This document shows, piece after piece, positions 32,901 through 44,073 of a stretch of DNA of 64,000 nt (positions are counted from its first letter, which is position 1; every line of letters begins with the position of its first letter). The notes below the pieces were generated by a model that was not told the origin of the DNA, made no database searches, and saw only the letters and a program-made list of their open reading frames with translations. The position numbers and the translations under genes are program-made. The stretch spans positions 186,001 through 250,000 of the forward strand of contig MU401459.1 in NCBI GenBank assembly GCA_022579005.1. Reading direction: 5' to 3'. The DNA is from Poronia punctata (taxonomy: Eukaryota > Ascomycota > Sordariomycetes > Xylariales > Xylariaceae).

Positions 32901-33403
32901 GGGATTTCGGGCTTTTGCAGTGCTTTGTTAGACTTTGAGCCAGGTTTCCGACCGCCGTCACCGGGGGCGTCGCTACCGGATCCTGATGAGGCGCCTGCAG
33001 CTGCACTTCCAGATTTGCTGTCTCGGGAATCACTCTCATTTTGATTGGATTTAGGTGAATTCGAATTGGATTCTGCGCTAGAGCTCTTGGACTCGCTCAC
33101 GTCTTTCGCCGACTCGTCCGACTTCTTTTCCACATCTTTGCCACTCTCTTCTTCGCCTAGAGCATTACCGGGCGAGTCATCCTTCTTTTCTTTCTGCCGC
33201 GTTATCGTGGTTGAAAATTGGGACCTCGGGATGAGTCCATTGTGTGTCGCTGTGGAAGGCCGGAGATGCGCAACATGACCTACGCTTGGCCTATCGCGAG
33301 CGTTTATGGAGTATAACCGGGCCGGGCTTAGCCGGGATGTGAAGGTAGGGCGGTACAGTGTCCGTACGGCAAGTTGCCGTGACACGTTTTGACGGCACAG
33401 CAT
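29963..33403 (-). CDS. PIM1: Mitochondrial Lon protease (ATP-dependent serine protease)
   Basis: Two exons (33403-30248 and 30163-29963) with an 84-base intron give 1118 residues. I start at the ATG giving MLCRQNVSRQLAVRTLYRPT, an Arg-rich presequence; an in-frame ATG at 33508 would add 35 residues ahead of it. After a Ser/Lys/Asp-rich linker the N-domain begins at IAKRPLFPGFYKAITI (~180). The AAA+ module has Walker A GPPGVGKT (599-606) and Walker B ILVDEIDKLG (~663). A charged insertion of about 50 residues (KGKEEEGEKAASTEAS) separates it from the protease domain. There the catalytic dyad is Ser982 (KDGPSAGV) and Lys1025 (GGLREK), 43 residues apart as in bacterial Lon. Pim1/Lon degrades oxidised and misfolded matrix proteins. 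The second exon ends in an acidic Asp/Ser/Lys tail with CKICG before it. All key residues are intact. Confidence 0.97.
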
Positions 33404-34339
33404 GGTCGGGATAGGCGTTCGAGAGGGAAAAAGTCGGGGGAGCGGCGAAATGGCGGAAATATGACAAAGCGCGAGGCTATTACTGGGTGGGTGTTGCTTA
33501 GAGAGCACCGACCCAATCGAGAGGGATTAAGCAGCGGGAGGGGTTGACGGTAAATAATACAGGAGAGTTATAATAACATGGAAGCAGAAGAGACACGGGA
33601 ATGTGCCATGCCCTCGATCGACTGAGTGGCCAAACGTCGGTTGAAAACCTAACTGATCTGGAGCTTCGGGCGAGATTATCTAATAAATTTATCTGAATAC
33701 ATCATCATCAAAGAGATTCCATGTAGATATGCGTTCTTTACCGCCGCAGTTAGTGGATAAATACTCAATTGCCTGCATAAGTGCTTTAAAGCAATAGCTC
33801 ACCATTCCTATTTCAGCACTTTATCCACTTCTACTATGATCTCCGAACTTCCGTAGGCATTACCAATTTACCTTGGCTTATTAATAGTTATCTAGTGCTT
33901 GACGCGTACGAGTACAACAAGTGCCTACTCGTACACGTGCATTCCTGGTGTAGTGTACGGGTAACAAGTTCACAATCATCTCAATTGCTTCAATTTGCGT
34001 GTCTCCCAAGGTAGCTTGTTTTATACGTGCAATGTTATCTAGCTACTGTAACCTCGTAGACGATTGATGATTCTCTCATAAACTCCATCTTCTACACAAA
34101 CAGCTTCGACCACATCTTCTGCCACTCTGTTCATGCAATCATATGATAGCAGACCTGGGTAAGGTTCGAGGAGAAGGCAAGAAAAGTCGAGTCACTCTTC
34201 AACAATGTTATCAAGCAAAACATGCTACCCTATAACAACCATCTTTCTCCCGACTTGCAACATATTCCCTAGACGAAGTGTCCAGGAACCGAACACATGT
34301 GCCAAATAGCACAATGTGTACAACCTTTAACCGAAATGA
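33404..34339. other. Intergenic with an octamer inverted repeat
   Basis: About 0.9 kb upstream of Lon and downstream of the dynamin gene. It contains the perfect 9-bp inverted repeat at 33906-33934. No coding exon is recognised. Confidence 0.6.
33906..33934. repeat. Perfect 9-bp inverted repeat built from the TACTCGTA octamer
   Basis: GTACGAGTA at 33906-33914 and TACTCGTAC at 33926-33934 are exact reverse complements with an 11-base spacer. This could be a dimeric protein-binding site or a small hairpin. Confidence 0.7.
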
Positions 34340-37284
34340 TTAGTCACTGTCCTCCGACTTGGTGGGAGGCTCCTCTGTTGCCGCACTACGAGTAGCAACC
34401 GGAAATGACGAAGGCGTTCCGCTCTGAGGCAAGGGGTGAAGCGGGGGCATTTCATGTGCTTCGATCTTCTGTATCGCAGTCTTGAACTTGTCCCGTGCTC
34501 TCTTGAGCTCGTTTCGCTTCTGTGTAATACTTTCTTCCTCGTCCATCAACCTGTCATAATTCTCGGGTGCTTTTGAGTCTGTCAGTTTCAAGGTTTCACC
34601 ATACTATAGAACAGGCTCACTTACTTGGAGATGGGTCCAGGCCGAGCTTTTTGTCAAGGTAATTTTCCAACGCGCCTTCGCGGAGGAGGCGGAGAAGATG
34701 GGCATTGATGTCCATATAGACGGCATCGACAAACCGGGTTGCGGCAAAGGAATAATAACTCATTACTGCTGCAGCAACGTCGATCTCTTTCGTAAACCCA
34801 TCTTGTTGTAGATGTGCCCACTTACTCGTAGACTTCCACTTTTCTTCCGCTGCTTTCTCCTCGGGCGACAACTGGTCATATGCCTTGACCTCGTACTCCT
34901 CGTCGATGAGACCCGCGGCCTTGGCTCTAATAAAAAGTCGAGACCGGACAAGACTTTGCTTCTCCTTTTCCTTCAAGGCCTTCAAGGCTGACTCGTTTAT
35001 AGTGCCAGCCCTATACTTCTCATTCTTATAAATATGAATAATTCGGAGAGTTTGATTGGCTTTTTTCGCGTCTAAGAATGTTGCCAGATATTCTTTAGAC
35101 TCCTTGAAGATAACCCGGCTGGAAAATTTTCCAAGGGATTCCCCAAGCACTTCAGTCACCGTTTGGGCCGTGTACGTGCTGACGGATTCTAGAAACGCTT
35201 GAAGCGGGTTCTCCCATGAAGCTATTGCTTGAAGGCAGAGTGTCTCGTAAACTTCGAATGGCACAACATCGCCAAACCCGCCCCTGGTCGTCCGCTTGAT
35301 CATGTCACGAATCTGCAAAATACTGATTTTAGGACGTGGTGCAGGCTGCGAAGGCTGCGAAGGTATAGTCTTTGCAGGCGATGGGTGAAACCGAAAGACG
35401 GGCGATTCCGACTTCACCGGTGTTGAGACTGGCACGTTAAGCCTCTGCCTCTTTGGTGTTGCGGGAGCTGGCAAGTCCCTCGGTGCTGGCCGTTTAGCAC
35501 CTCTTGGTTCATCGTCAGAGCTATCCGATAGCTCGATGACGACTTTGGGGACTGGTGTGGTATCTAAGTCGCAAGAAGGTTTTCGCTGGACAAGCCACGT
35601 ATACAACTGATCGATATGGTTCTTGGTCTTCTGGTCAAATTCAAGACTGCCGACGGCAGCCTTTACAGAAGCGCTGAAGTGTTTCAGACCCATGCGGACC
35701 TCATGCTCAACGTTTGTGGGCAATTCGGGCAACTTGCTTAGCTGGGTTTCCAAGTCTTGCAGACGGACGCCCAGCTCCTCTTTCGTCTCAGGGAGACTAT
35801 CAAACGTGTTAGATGCAAAAACAATAGCTGATGTTTTCTTTTCCGACATATCTGTTCTAAACATACCTGGAAGAGAAGGCTTCAGCTAGCTTCTCCCTCA
35901 CGTAGAAACGTAATTTGACTACGCCAAATTGATGCATGAACTGATCAAATTCTCGGGGCCACCTCACTCGAAAGAACTCCTTCTCAAATTCCGTGGGGTT
36001 TGGTTCGTTAGGAGGCAGGGACGTAGTAAAAAACCCGTGGCCTACAGTCTGCTTGGCACCTTTGAGCACTGCAAGCCAGTTTGCAACATTCTTTTCTTGC
36101 GAAGTAAAATCCACCCTGTCTGCTTTAGTCAGAACACCGATGGTGCGATCATCGGCATTGGCATCTCGAACGATCCGGAGCGCTCGCGAGTTGTCAATGT
36201 CCTGGTCCATCGGCACAGCGAGCATGATGATGGCTTTCTTGCGAAGGACATATTCTCGCGTTAAGTTTTCTACCACGTCGACGAGGTAGTCGTCTGTCTT
36301 CCGCTCGGCTGTGGCAAATATACCCGGCAAGTCGTAAAAGGAAAGGGATGGGAAATCCAGCCCTTTCATTTCGAAAAAGACCACATTCGGGCTGAATTTG
36401 GCCTCGGTCGTTGCAGTCTCCAGATCAGTCGCTGTAGCATACTTTCCTTCGCCGGGAACGTACTGCTGAGGGTCTTGGCTTGGGTTAAGAGTTGCGATTT
36501 GTGCCCATCTGAGGACCGCTTCAATACTGAGAGGGTCATTCTCGTAAATGGTCTTGAAGAATTTGGTGTCCACCCCTTGCTTCCGAACCCAAGGTGCGAA
36601 TGGGTTCTTCTTGGTCACGTCAGACCCATTGGGGGCACGGTTCGGATTGGGACGGTATTCATATTCCTCCTGTAGAGACACAGTACACTATAAGGTTAAT
36701 GATTAATCCCAAGGTCAGTACCTGTAACAGTCACGACCATATAAAGATGATTGATGTCATTTACTTACAGACCAGCGATTATCCTTGCTAGGCTTCATAT
36801 GGATATGAAACGGGCACCGTGTACAGATACCGCTAGAAGTAGGAAGATCCAACCGTGCCAATGCAGACATCAGACTGGATTTACCCGAGGACTGATCACC
36901 AACAAGAACCAACTCAGGCAAAGGGACATCGTGCGAGACACCGAGAAGTTGTAGGTCACCCAATGTGTCGTTTACCTCTTTCATCATGAGCCCGATATCG
37001 GTAAATTCGGGATGTGGGCTGATATTTGTCGTGCCTGATCCCACGGCAGCACTCGATGGCGGCGGAGGAGATTCTAGATTAGGTACACAAGTCAGCAAAA
37101 GGGATGCAAAACGTAAAAGTAAGAGTGACCACTCACCATTTTCAGAATCCGACGAAAGTGTGTTGGTGAAGCTACTAGTGTCTTCTTGAGAGATGGTAGG
37201 CATAGGCATATGAGGCATGGAAGTCGACGATGGTGCTTCACTACCACTTCCGGCCGCCTTTCCTTTTCCGTGACGTCTCGTCAT
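34340..37284 (-). CDS. Dynamin-family large GTPase with nuclear-type motifs
   Basis: Five exons (37284-37137, 37073-36769, 36669-35867, 35796-34625 and 34578-34340) give 888 residues. The GTPase domain has the dynamin P-loop GDQSSGKS (108-115), a Thr-containing switch region (SSGICTRCPFHIHM), G3 DLPG (264-267) and G4 TKAD (332-335). The middle and effector part is helical. Between them (residues ~500-540) lies an unusual disordered segment: VVIELSDSSDDE, which fits a SUMO-interacting motif, directly followed by a KRP...PKRQRL bipartite-like basic cluster. The protein ends in a coiled coil (EEESITQKRNELKRARDKFKTAIQKIE) and an acidic tail. No transmembrane segment or pleckstrin domain is seen, so it is closer to the Mx-like dynamins that fungi carry in several copies than to Dnm1, Vps1 or Mgm1. 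GTPase function is well supported; cellular role is unknown. Confidence 0.88.
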
Positions 37285-39029
37285 GGTGTTCTTTTATTAA
37301 AACAATTGACAGGTATATATGATGACAGGATGAATTGCACGCGATTTCAGTACAATATGTAAAGGGTAGGTAAGGTCCAGGTCAAACAGGCGTAAGTGAA
37401 GTAGGGAAGAAAACAGAGAATGAAGATGGGGAGTGCTAGAGATGCACAGCGGCAAGGCAGGTCCGATTCTGATATTGAACAGAGAGAGAGGACTTTCTTG
37501 AAATGCTACAACCAAGGTACTGTTACCAAAGTACGTATACCGTATGTCTGCTTTTTGGTGCAGCCTTTGGTGTGTGTAGATGTATGTTGATGGAAGGAAG
37601 TATTACCACTGCCGAAAAAAGGATCAGGAAAGAAATGAATATGAAGTGATGGTTGGAAGCAGTATCCCTGCCAAAACGCGTATCAAGAAAAAAATGAGTA
37701 TGAAGGAATAGACGAGAGAGTAGCGTGCTTGAGAGAGGGAAATGGAATGCTACATGTGGATGAGACAGGACAGGATATGATAGAGTATGGTGTTGGTGTT
37801 GTGTTGGTTGATAGATGTAAGCATCTATCACTCCAAAGAATCAGAATAGAATGTATGTGCATGAGAGAAAGAGAGAGAGTGTGTGTAGGAGAGGGAGAAA
37901 GTGGCGGAGTAAGGAAATGGAAAAAGTTTATATGGTTACATGTAATGTAGGTGAGGTAGGTGGGATGTTGGGAATGAGGGCAGTTGCCAGTACCTGAATA
38001 CATACATACATGTACATATCTAGGCCACAAAGAAGCCAATGTTCCTTTTCAAGTACCTAAGTACATGTATGTATACCATAGAGACTCAATGGTATAGATA
38101 CATGGAGTTCTTGTCACCATGAGGTTGAGGCTCTGTATACCTGCGAAGCGGGAAGTGTGCGAGTGTGTGTGTGTGTGTGTGTGTGTGTATACCTATATGA
38201 AGGTGGGTAGGTGACAGCGTGCCTGCTTCACCTGTTGAACTAGGTACCTACTTACTTTACTTACCTACAGGATATATCTAGGACCACATGACTGACGCAC
38301 TAAGCATCATGTTCGGTGTACCTACACATGTACTGAAGTAAACAATATATACCAACTTGGAATCAATAAGGTACGTATCCCCGGGATGTGGTCCACGTAC
38401 ATACATACATACATGTAGGTATCTAACATACGAGTACATTCCGGTCCCGTCCTATAGATAATGCCAGTACCTGCTTCCATAGCAAGCGCGTAGGAGTGAG
38501 TGAGTACCTAGCATACATTGTACCGTGGGAATGATACGTGCCACCCAACATGCATGAAGCATCTAGTCCATCAAGTGCATCGTCAACAGGACAGACGGCA
38601 GGTAGTTGACTGATCAAAGATCTGCTAGTACGACTAGCACATCTCTCTATAAGCTCGTTTCGGAAGTATCACTCGATTAGGCTGCGTGGCTGCCTGGACT
38701 AAATATTTACTTTCATGGGGTTGTATCGTGTGTGCTGTTGACACTCCTTGGGGAAATACCCAGGGGTAGTAAACAAACACCCTGTACGTGTAAAATCATG
38801 TGATTGATGTATTATACATACAGAAGTACGGACATAAGCGATTGCCCGTCTTTCGTTCCGGGTTTTTACAACCTAACAACCTAGCTGTATAAAAGGCGGG
38901 AGAGTGCCTGTGGGATTAAGGTCAGTCACACACAGCTCGCCTCTTCAGATTACAGTATAATACAAACCCCCACCCCAGTCTAGGTCAAAGAATTTACCAA
39001 GGCCCATCCACCATGGCAAAAACAACCCC
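37285..39029. other. Intergenic with GT microsatellite
   Basis: About 1.75 kb. It holds a (GT)13 tract (38163-38188), repeated ACAT/ATGT steps around 38000-38420, one octamer (38429) and a TATAAAAG at 38888 on the plus strand. No exon recognised. Confidence 0.55.
38163..38188. repeat. (GT)13 microsatellite
   Basis: Thirteen uninterrupted GT units in the upstream region of the dynamin gene. Confidence 0.9.
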
Positions 39030-40824
39030 TTAGGCCCTGCCCTTGCCTTTAACATCAACGTCCTCATACACAATCTCCTGCCTCTGGTACCGCATCGGAG
39101 GCTGAGGGGGACGGACATCCTCGGCATAATCCAATTCCAAACCTCGCAAGGGATGATAATTAACATTGACCCGATCGACTTTCGTAGCAGCAGGGGGGTC
39201 AGAAATCCGCAATCCTCGGTAAGCGGTAGTATTGTTGCTGTTGTTGCTGCTGCTGTTCTTAGTCTTGTTGTTACTGCGCTTCAAGATCTCCATCTTATCA
39301 TTCTCGGCGACAATCTTCATCGCCTGGTTGATTTGTTCCATCACCTCGTTGAACGCTGTTGCTGGATCGCTCATTTCCCTCCGTGGTTCGTCTTTGCATA
39401 GTTTACAATTCTTCTCGGCTTTGGAGGCGGTTCGTCCCTTGCGGCATTTCCATAGCCCGCCGTGTCTTCTTTGGTATTCGCGGGGCCAGCCAGGGTTTGG
39501 GGGGTGGATGTTCTTATCCCAGTTGTGGTCTCTTAGAACCCCTTCTGCGCACAGTGTTAGCAGTAGAAGTGGGATTTAAGACGTGGTCGTTTGAAAATAG
39601 ATGGAGTTGGTGACGGCAAGTAGAGAAGACTGAGCACTCACCTTCCTCGGGGTGTTTTTTGTGGTATTCATGCTGTTCCTTGGCCCTTTCCAGATCGTAA
39701 ATGTAGTTACAAAGGCTCTTGTACCGGTCTTGGACGGTAGCACCGATGATTTGAAAACTTCCGCGAGCCTCGGCAACGGGAAACCAATCGGGTACAAGAA
39801 TCGCATAAGGCTCGGGCGCTTTTGTAAAGGTATTTGCCATGGCAGTAAGAGATGGGGGGTTTTCAGCCCCCTTTGTGGAGGCGTCTTCAGGTGCGGCAGA
39901 ACTCGGCTTTGTGGCATCTGCAGGCACAGGCGGTTGACGACCCCAGTGAAAAACGGTAGGGCTAGAACCATCGGAGCCCAAGAGACTCTCGACCCTGGAC
40001 AGTGACTGCTTGGGTTCCGATCTTGGTATGGGCGACATGTGGCGCTGTCTAGAGGCTTCCTGCTCGTGGCTGCGAAGGCTGCGAAGGCTGCCGGACGAGA
40101 CGACTTCATTTTCCATGTCTTGGAAATGTTGTCGTTCTTCTGCAAATGTCTGCTCACGTATCCGCGCCATCTCCGCCTTGATCTTGGACATTGTTTGTTC
40201 TGCTTTGGCCTGAATTGGAGGCGAGGTCCCTTGTGTGGCAAGACGCTCATACTCTTGGATGGCTTGAAACAGTTCTTCGTAAGCTGGTCCTCGACCAAGG
40301 TGGGTTAATTCGGCCTTTTTACACTCCAGCCACTGCTGGAAGGCTACCGACTGCCGCAGAAATGTAGCTGTGGAATCAGCTGGCCCATTGTCGTCGACAG
40401 GAGTGCATGATTTAGGCTCCTCAAACTTCTTAGGGTGTATGGGGGGATACGAATGCCACGTGGGGTAATGCGGCTCGAAAAGGCCAGGAACCGAGACCCG
40501 CGATATCTCGATGGGTTTCGAGGCAGGAGGCCCGCAGTTTTTTGAGCGCAATTGCGGGAAGGTAGAACCGTGTGCATCCTGCTTCCCGGTATTTGCAAGA
40601 TCGGAGCTCGCATTATCTGCTGTATGCTTTCCCTCTCTACCGCTTTGTACCACAGAGGTCGACCGTTGTGTATTAGAGGGCGCCAGTGGAGGCTCTGGCC
40701 ATAGTGAAGGCGAAGGACCGGAAACCGTCGACACGTAATCCTCGATCGCTTCTTCGTGCTTTCTTTGTGGATTTAAAAATTCAGAAGTCGCCGCCTTCAA
40801 GAAGGAGACAACCATAATGGGCAA
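39030..40824 (-). CDS. Protein of unknown function with coiled coil and Cys-containing C-terminal motif
   Basis: Two exons (40824-39642 and 39544-39030) with a 97-base intron join to 565 residues. I do not recognise the family. The N-terminal ~140 residues are disordered and Ser/Pro-rich. Residues ~150-250 are helical (FLRQSVAFQQWLECKKAELTHLG and a coiled coil EQTMSKIKAEMARIREQTF). A compact, conserved-looking segment follows (EPYAILVPDWFPVAEARG, FQIIGATVQDRYKSLCNYIYDLERAKEQ) and continues across the splice site into EEEGVLRDHNWDKNIHPPNPGWPREYQRRHGGLWKC. Next come CRKG and CKLCKDEP, so WKC-x-K and C-x-x-C could form a small metal site. The C-terminus has a Ser/Asn repeat and a basic end. Tryptophan- and aromatic-rich blocks around the splice site suggest a folded domain. 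No signal peptide or membrane segment is seen. Confidence 0.7.
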
Positions 40825-41288
40825 ATCCTGTTAAAAGGGTAACATGTGGACGTGAAAGATTGAACAGGGTTGTGGAATTTTGAATACTTTGGGAAATGGG
40901 CATAACCGTCAGAAGAAGATTATACATTAAAAATTAAAGGCGAGGGAAATATGTGTGCATGTTGCAAGTGCAGTGAAACGGCATGGAATGGTTATGAATG
41001 GCAATGTTGTGTCAATGTGTCAGTGTCAATGACTGGGGACTCAATGGGGATTTCAACTCAAAATGCATTCAAACAATGGGACGACGCAAGCAAGGCAGAT
41101 CAGATCAAACACAAACTCCGACTCTACGCAAGTTGGGCCCCTGCCCGTATAACCGGGTGCGCAATTACAGTCGGTGAATGGCTGACTGATTAGGCCGGTA
41201 GGGTCAAGCAGGTAGGTACTTACTACCTATCTATACCCAAGGTAGATATAGGTAATGAATGGGTGTTTGTTTGCTACATTGGCTTCAT
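40825..41288. other. Intergenic
   Basis: 464 bases between two minus-strand genes; no exon, repeat or RNA recognised. Confidence 0.6.
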
Positions 41289-43313
41289 TTATCCCATCAA
41301 TGGCCCGACTAAAACCTGTTCTCGTTGTCGCAAGGCTTCCGCCTGTTGTTCCAACGAGGCCCGTCTCTCCGTCCTTCGCCTACTTGCTTCGTGTGTAGCG
41401 AACTGACCTCGAGCGCCGTGTTTGAGTTTGGTGAGCATATCGGCCGCCCTGCCTTTGGTGATGTCGGTTGGTTCAAGCGGTTTCTGCCCTGTACGTAACT
41501 GGTTCAACATCTTCAGCTGACCGTCTGTCGGCGGTTCCTTCCGCCAGCTTGAATTGTGGGAAATCAGGACGCGGGGATATTTCTCGGCCGCGTAGCTATC
41601 AGCCCCATGTACGGCATCGACTAGGCTAATGGCATCGAGGAGTTTTCGGGGCGCCGCAAAAGGGGACTTTGACACCTTTGACACCTTTGACACCCACTTG
41701 GGTACATGTAGCTTAGGTAGGGCCCGGATTTCCCAAGCGATGAACTCGGGTTCGCCTTCCGCCGCTTCCTCGGATTTCTCAAGTCTGATAAAAGTTCCAT
41801 TCGGGCCTGAGAGGATGTATCGATGCGGCGCCACTTGGACCCACGAGTTTCTGCTGATTGATCGGATATGTCTCTCGCCTGACGTATCTGATACCAAATC
41901 AAACACCGAGTCATACTCCACAAAAGTGACTCTATGGCTGGCACTGGCGCTTGCTTGGGGTGTATTCACGGGTGCTAAAGCATCCTGTATACCCTTCTCT
42001 ACTGCTTTCTGATCCTTCAAGCCTTTCATGCCGTCCACCGATGCTTCCTCGACCAGCTGGTCGGGATCCAGACCGAACAGCGTCGGCGTCGTCATGATAC
42101 CGGACGCCAAACTGGACACCATGTCGATAATATGACAATTTTTCTTGCCGGGGTGCAAACGCATGCCTCGTCCGATCATCTGGACCAACAGATTACGGGA
42201 CCGTGTCGGCCTGGCGAGAATCACGCAGTCTATGTTGGGAATGTCGGTGCCCTCGGTGAAAACGCCGCAGTTCACGAGCACGGGAAACTCCCCCTTCTTG
42301 AAGGCATCTAGTAGATCACCCCTTTCCTTCGTTGGTGTTTCCCCTGTAACAAATCTGGCGTCGATGCCGTGTTGTCGAAAGGCACGAGTCAACCCCGACA
42401 CATGAGCGAGGTCGACACAGAAGACAAGGGTAGATTTCCTCCCAGACGCCTTTGCCAGCCAGCTGCGAACCGTGATTTCGTTGATTTCCTCTGTATTAAT
42501 AACCCTGGATAGTTCACCAGACTGAAAATCACCGCCGGCACCACTCCTGACTCTTGATATATCGGCTTTAGTCTCGACCGTGGTGAATATGACGTCCGAC
42601 AGCCACTTCTCGCCAATCATATCGACATAATCCTTATGATAGACGATCTCATCGATAGCAGTGCCGAGCCGGAGTCCATCGAAGCGGGAAAACGTTGCGG
42701 AGACGCCAACGAGAGTGGGCGACTCGTCTTCCTTGTGACGAAGATTGAAGTGTTCCAGAACGCTCAGGTATCCCGGAGCTACAATATGATGTGCCTCGTC
42801 TACAAGGACGAGTTTGAATCGTCGAGGGTCAAACTTGCTCATCCGATCGCCAGATGTGATGCTCTGGACACTGGCAACAGTGATATCCGCTGTCCCGGAC
42901 GCATGCATATTGCCCATCTCGATCTCTACCGTCTTGTTTGGGTATGCATTGGCGCAATGCCGGGCTGCCTGTTCGACAAGTTCCCGTCTGTGAGCCAAGA
43001 TGAGCGTCTGGGTGCCGTGCTCAGACCGCGACTTGACCCGGTCGATTAACTGGGTGAAAACAACTGTTTTCCCGGCCCCCGTGGCTAGAGATATTCCAAG
43101 CCGTTTCTTCCCATGTTGTATTGATAACAGGACGGACTGGATGCATTCTTCTTGATATTCACGGAGTAGTATAGGTTGAAAAGCCTGAGACCGCGATTCT
43201 GGGGGTGTCACAAGTTTCGACGCGTGTCTTGCCTGTGTCAACCCAGATCTGAATGAAGGAATGTACCGACATGGCTTCGACACCAAAAACCGTCTCGACA
43301 AAAGACGGGACAT
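41289..43313 (-). CDS. IRC3: Mitochondrial superfamily 2 helicase, Irc3-like
   Basis: A single-exon protein of 674 residues from the ATG at 43313 (MSRLLSRRFLVSKPCRYIPS), which gives a clear basic presequence; an upstream in-frame ATG at 43574 would put a hydrophobic, less suitable end before it. The helicase core has LREYQEECIQS (Q-like motif), Walker A ATGAGKT (77-83), LILAHRRELVEQA (Ia), VDEAHH (171-176), VGVSATF (III), STLVFCVD (IV), FTEGTDIPNIDCVI (V) and QMIGRGMRLHPGK (VI). This restriction-enzyme-like DEAH core with an EGTDIP motif is that of Irc3, the yeast mitochondrial branch-migrating helicase needed to keep mitochondrial DNA. The C-terminal ~250 residues contain a partner domain (RYILSGPNGTFIRLE, PATEGQ-like RKEPPTDGQLKMLNQL) and a basic, Gln-rich end. 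Call is confident; biochemical detail is by homology. Confidence 0.88.
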   Translation of the reverse strand: MSRLLSRRFLVSKPCRYIPSFRSGLTQARHASKLVTPPESRSQAFQPILLREYQEECIQSVLLSIQHGKKRLGISLATGAGKTVVFTQLIDRVKSRSEHGTQTLILAHRRELVEQAARHCANAYPNKTVEIEMGNMHASGTADITVASVQSITSGDRMSKFDPRRFKLVLVDEAHHIVAPGYLSVLEHFNLRHKEDESPTLVGVSATFSRFDGLRLGTAIDEIVYHKDYVDMIGEKWLSDVIFTTVETKADISRVRSGAGGDFQSGELSRVINTEEINEITVRSWLAKASGRKSTLVFCVDLAHVSGLTRAFRQHGIDARFVTGETPTKERGDLLDAFKKGEFPVLVNCGVFTEGTDIPNIDCVILARPTRSRNLLVQMIGRGMRLHPGKKNCHIIDMVSSLASGIMTTPTLFGLDPDQLVEEASVDGMKGLKDQKAVEKGIQDALAPVNTPQASASASHRVTFVEYDSVFDLVSDTSGERHIRSISRNSWVQVAPHRYILSGPNGTFIRLEKSEEAAEGEPEFIAWEIRALPKLHVPKWVSKVSKVSKSPFAAPRKLLDAISLVDAVHGADSYAAEKYPRVLISHNSSWRKEPPTDGQLKMLNQLRTGQKPLEPTDITKGRAADMLTKLKHGARGQFATHEASRRRTERRASLEQQAEALRQREQVLVGPLMG

Positions 43314-44073
43314 GGCATACCTCCAAAGTCTGGATAATGAGTTTGTAGACTGAGTGATGGAGTTATTGCCACTCCGCCAGAGATTGATATTTGTACGAGT
43401 ACGTTGATCAATGCAGTGATATCGATGATATATTCTAGTAACGAAAGGCCCTATGACGAAAACGGTAATGGGATGCCAGGACGGGATAATGCTATGGTTC
43501 TTGGGAACAAATCTTCTGACGCAGGCTATCATATAACCAGGAAGACAATAAAAACCAAACAGAAATGAGAACACTGCAAGGACTTGTATTTAGAGAAGCA
43601 AACAAGAATTTATGATGGTGTTCTCATCTTGGTCTCTCGGGGTTGTACTCAGAGGTAGCATCACATTTAATACTAACCCTTTAGGTAGATAAGCTTGCAC
43701 AACCTGAAATGCACCATTATGCATTAATACAGCTTTAAGCGGAGCCCCAGTGAAGACGGGACTCGAGGTTCACACCTCACCTCATGTTTTTCTTAATACA
43801 TCTACTCTAACATAACTTAAACTCTTCATTCACTTGGCTTGCCAGGCATTTGACGACACTCTAAAGACACTCATTCTCACAAATTATAAAAACTGTATCA
43901 TCTACCCAAGTCCTAATCACTACCCGTCTCAGAGGCTCAAAGGAACAGAAAATATCAAAAAACCATTTCCGCCTTTCCGCTCTGTTAGTTTCCTTTTCAC
44001 AATAGATATCGGATAGCTGCATATTCCTCCGTCTTTATGCATATCTAGGAGGTCTGGTTCTTGACTCCTTGCC
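43314..44073. other. Intergenic, divergent promoters of the Irc3-like and Rrn5-like genes
   Basis: About 760 bases. One TACGAGTA octamer lies at 43394, 80 bases upstream of the helicase ATG. No exon recognised. Confidence 0.6.
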
